Positions 5,434-6,760 of a stretch of 6,760 nucleotides of DNA are shown in pieces. The DNA is from an uncultured bacterium. Its GTDB lineage: Bacteria; Actinomycetota; Coriobacteriia; Coriobacteriales; Coriobacteriaceae. A model generated the notes under the pieces. That model was given only the letters and a program-made list of their open reading frames with translations. It did not search any database and had not been told where the DNA came from. Position numbers and translations under genes: made by a program. Each line of letters opens with the position of its first letter. Position 1 is the stretch's first letter. The DNA is taken from positions 1 through 6,760 of the forward strand of contig CAJMMX010000080.1 in the NCBI GenBank assembly GCA_905214615.1. The letters are read 5' to 3'.

Positions 5434-5442
5434 TGCTAGGAT
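5434..5442 (+). promoter_or_regulatory. Possible extended -10 promoter of queA
   Basis: TGCTAGGAT has a TGn extension and TAGGAT (four of six to consensus). Transcription from about 5449 would give a 30-nt leader with the queA Shine-Dalgarno. queA may be transcribed from here as well as by read-through from queH. Confidence 0.35.
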
Positions 5443-5464
5443 GTAGAGCGGACTTTAGCTATAT

Positions 5465-5470
5465 AAGGAG
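5465..5470 (+). promoter_or_regulatory. Ribosome binding site setting the GTG start of queA
   Basis: AAGGAG lies eight bases before GTG 5479 and fourteen before the in-frame ATG 5485. The spacing favours the GTG. Confidence 0.7.
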
Positions 5471-5478
5471 TATCCGAC

Positions 5479-6696
5479 GTGTCTATGCGTACCGATGATT
5501 TTGACTACAACCTTCCTGAGGAACTGATTGCCCAGGCTCCTGCCGAGCCGCGCGACTCCTGCCGCCTGCTGGTGGTGGATCGCAAAGGCTCCCAGGCGGG
5601 GAAGCCGCTGGAGCACGGCGGTACCGTTGAGCACCGCATCTTCCGCGACATCATCGACTATATCGAGCCGGGCGATGTGCTCGTCATCAACAAGACGCGT
5701 GTGATGCCGGCCCGCCTGATCGGTCGCAAAGCCGGCTCGGGTGGCGTGGTCGAGACGCTGCTGCTCAAGCGCCGTGAGGATGTTGACCCGCTGGGCCACG
5801 TTTGGGAGTGCCTGGTCAAGCCGGGTAAGCGCCTGAAGCCCGGTGCTCAGATTGAGTATCGCGCCGGTGGCGCCCATGCGCCCGAGGGGGCTCCCGTGGT
5901 GCTGACGGCCGAGGTCATCGACTTTGTCACCGATAGCCGCGGAGGCCGTCTGGTGCGCTTTGAGCCGGCCGGCTGCAATGCCGCCGGCGAGCCGCGCACG
6001 CTCGACGAGGCCATTCATGCTGCCGGTCACGTGCCGCTGCCGCCCTACATTACCGATTACGAGGGCGATCCCGAGAAGTACCAGACCGTCTACGCCATGA
6101 AGGAGGAGCACTCGGCTGCCGCTCCCACGGCGGGTCTGCACTTTACGCCCGAGCTTATGGCTGCCATCGAGGCCAAGGGTGCCAAGTTTGCCGCCGTCGA
6201 ACTCGAGGTGGGCATCGATACCTTCCGTCTGGTGGAGGAGGACGACCCCACGCAGCACGTGATGCACACCGAGCGCTACCACGTGTCGCAGGAGGTTGTC
6301 GACGCCGTGCATAAGGCTAAGGCCGAGGGACACCGCGTGATTGCTGTCGGTACCACCGCAGTGCGCTCGCTCGAGAGCGCCTTTGACGCTGAGGCACCGG
6401 TGTCCGATCCGGCCGTGACGGCGCGCTATTTTGAGGGCCGCGAGGACGGGGCCGATACACTTGGCCGCGGTGACATCGTGGTGCGCGAGAACGCCACGAC
6501 GCAGCTCTACCTCATGCCCGGATCGACCTATCACGTGGTCGACGCGCTGATCACAAACTTCCACGTGCCGCGCTCCACGCTCATGATGCTCGTGAGCGCG
6601 CTTGCCACCCGCGACCAGATCATGGATGCCTACGCCGCTGCTATCGAAGAGCGCTACCGCTTCTTCAGCTTTGGCGACGCCATGCTCATTTTGTAG
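5479..6696 (+). CDS. queA: S-adenosylmethionine:tRNA ribosyltransferase-isomerase QueA
   Basis: QueA transfers and isomerises the ribosyl part of S-adenosylmethionine onto preQ1 in position 34 of tRNA, giving epoxyqueuosine, methionine and adenine. The 405 residues show the family motifs in order: FDYNLPEELIAQAPAEPRD (8-26), VLVINKTRVMPARL (67-80), WECLVKPGKRLKPG (109-122), LPPYI (187-191), YQTVYA (201-206), AAAPTAGLHF (213-222), GTTAVRSLE (291-299), VVDALITNFHVPRSTL (353-368) and RFFSFGDAMLI (394-404). It is longer than E. coli QueA (356 residues). Extra residues occur near 36-50 and 305-340. The usual LHVGLGTF motif reads LEVGIDTF here (242-249), with Glu243 and Asp247 at positions normally His and Gly. 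GTG 5479 is chosen as the start because of AAGGAG eight bases upstream. queH lies 64 bp upstream and makes use of the product. A strong hairpin follows the stop. Confidence 0.96.
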   Translation: MSMRTDDFDYNLPEELIAQAPAEPRDSCRLLVVDRKGSQAGKPLEHGGTVEHRIFRDIIDYIEPGDVLVINKTRVMPARLIGRKAGSGGVVETLLLKRREDVDPLGHVWECLVKPGKRLKPGAQIEYRAGGAHAPEGAPVVLTAEVIDFVTDSRGGRLVRFEPAGCNAAGEPRTLDEAIHAAGHVPLPPYITDYEGDPEKYQTVYAMKEEHSAAAPTAGLHFTPELMAAIEAKGAKFAAVELEVGIDTFRLVEEDDPTQHVMHTERYHVSQEVVDAVHKAKAEGHRVIAVGTTAVRSLESAFDAEAPVSDPAVTARYFEGREDGADTLGRGDIVVRENATTQLYLMPGSTYHVVDALITNFHVPRSTLMMLVSALATRDQIMDAYAAAIEERYRFFSFGDAMLIL

Positions 6697-6697
6697 A

Positions 6698-6722
6698 TTA
6701 CGGCGTTTTCCAAACGCCGTAA
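6698..6722 (+). terminator. Perfect 11-bp hairpin after queA, probable terminator
   Basis: TTACGGCGTTT (6698-6708) pairs without mismatch with AAACGCCGTAA (6712-6722) around a TCC loop, starting one base past the queA stop. There is no T-run after it; the next bases are CCGGCC. A terminator without a U-tract, as often proposed in high-GC actinobacteria, is the likeliest role. The symmetry would also let it act on transcripts from the other side. Confidence 0.65.
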
Positions 6723-6723
6723 C

Positions 6724-6744
6724 CGGCCGACGCTGCGCGGGCCG
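6724..6744 (+). terminator. Second GC-rich hairpin directly after the queA terminator
   Basis: CGGCC (6724-6728) pairs with GGCCG (6740-6744), and inside it CGC (6731-6733) pairs with GCG (6737-6739) around TGC, leaving a two-base GA bulge. CATTTGG follows. It may reinforce termination as a tandem element. The pairing is imperfect, and GC-rich sequence gives such stems easily by chance. Confidence 0.35.
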
Positions 6745-6760
6745 CATTTGGACAATCTGA

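Noticed and set aside
5455..6747. A minus-strand open frame of 430 codons
   Set aside because: It is antisense to queA, which has all family motifs. The antisense product is His/Arg/Gly/Val-rich with no domain.

Overview
This window is GC-rich bacterial DNA, and its codon third positions are dominated by G and C. The gene content and style suggest a high-GC actinobacterium, most likely class Coriobacteriia (Collinsella-like). That is an inference from GC content, QueH instead of QueG, short or absent 5' leaders, and protein sequences that look familiar. No marker gene settles it. There is no sign of a phage, insertion sequence, CRISPR array, tRNA or rRNA gene.

Layout. At the left edge is the 5' part of a minus-strand gene of unknown function (392 down to beyond position 1). 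A 190-bp divergent intergenic region separates it from a 56-residue single-span membrane protein gene (583-753, plus). That gene converges on a minus-strand pair: a MetRS-like class I aminoacyl-tRNA synthetase (4068 down to 1918) followed after a 36-bp gap by a NOL1/NOP2/Sun-type RNA cytosine-C5 methyltransferase (1881 down to 778). A compact divergent promoter region (about 4069-4201) separates the synthetase from three plus-strand genes: a DUF3267-type membrane zinc-peptidase-like protein (4202-4771), the epoxyqueuosine reductase queH (4833-5414) and queA (5479-6696). The last ends in a perfect hairpin starting one base past its stop codon. The longest stretch without a gene is 190 bp.

How the genes fit together. 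Four of the six larger genes act on RNA or tRNA. QueA transfers and isomerises the ribosyl group of S-adenosylmethionine onto preQ1 at wobble position 34, making epoxyqueuosine in tRNA. QueH then reduces this to queuosine, so the pair carries out the last two steps of queuosine formation. The methyltransferase and the MetRS-like protein form a second translation-related pair on the other strand.

The most interesting item is the MetRS-like protein. It keeps the class I architecture, the zinc-knuckle region and the N-x-x-x-R anticodon signature of MetRS. However, its KMSKS loop reads KASSS, and three positions that line the methionine pocket in E. coli MetRS appear to be Glu, Ser and Tyr. Either this is a strongly diverged MetRS lineage or it is a paralogue with a changed substrate. 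Other points of note are genes with promoter-like -10 elements 8-10 nt before an ATG and no Shine-Dalgarno (leaderless candidates), and a repeated TTTTGGGACGGGG-type motif in the gaps around queH.
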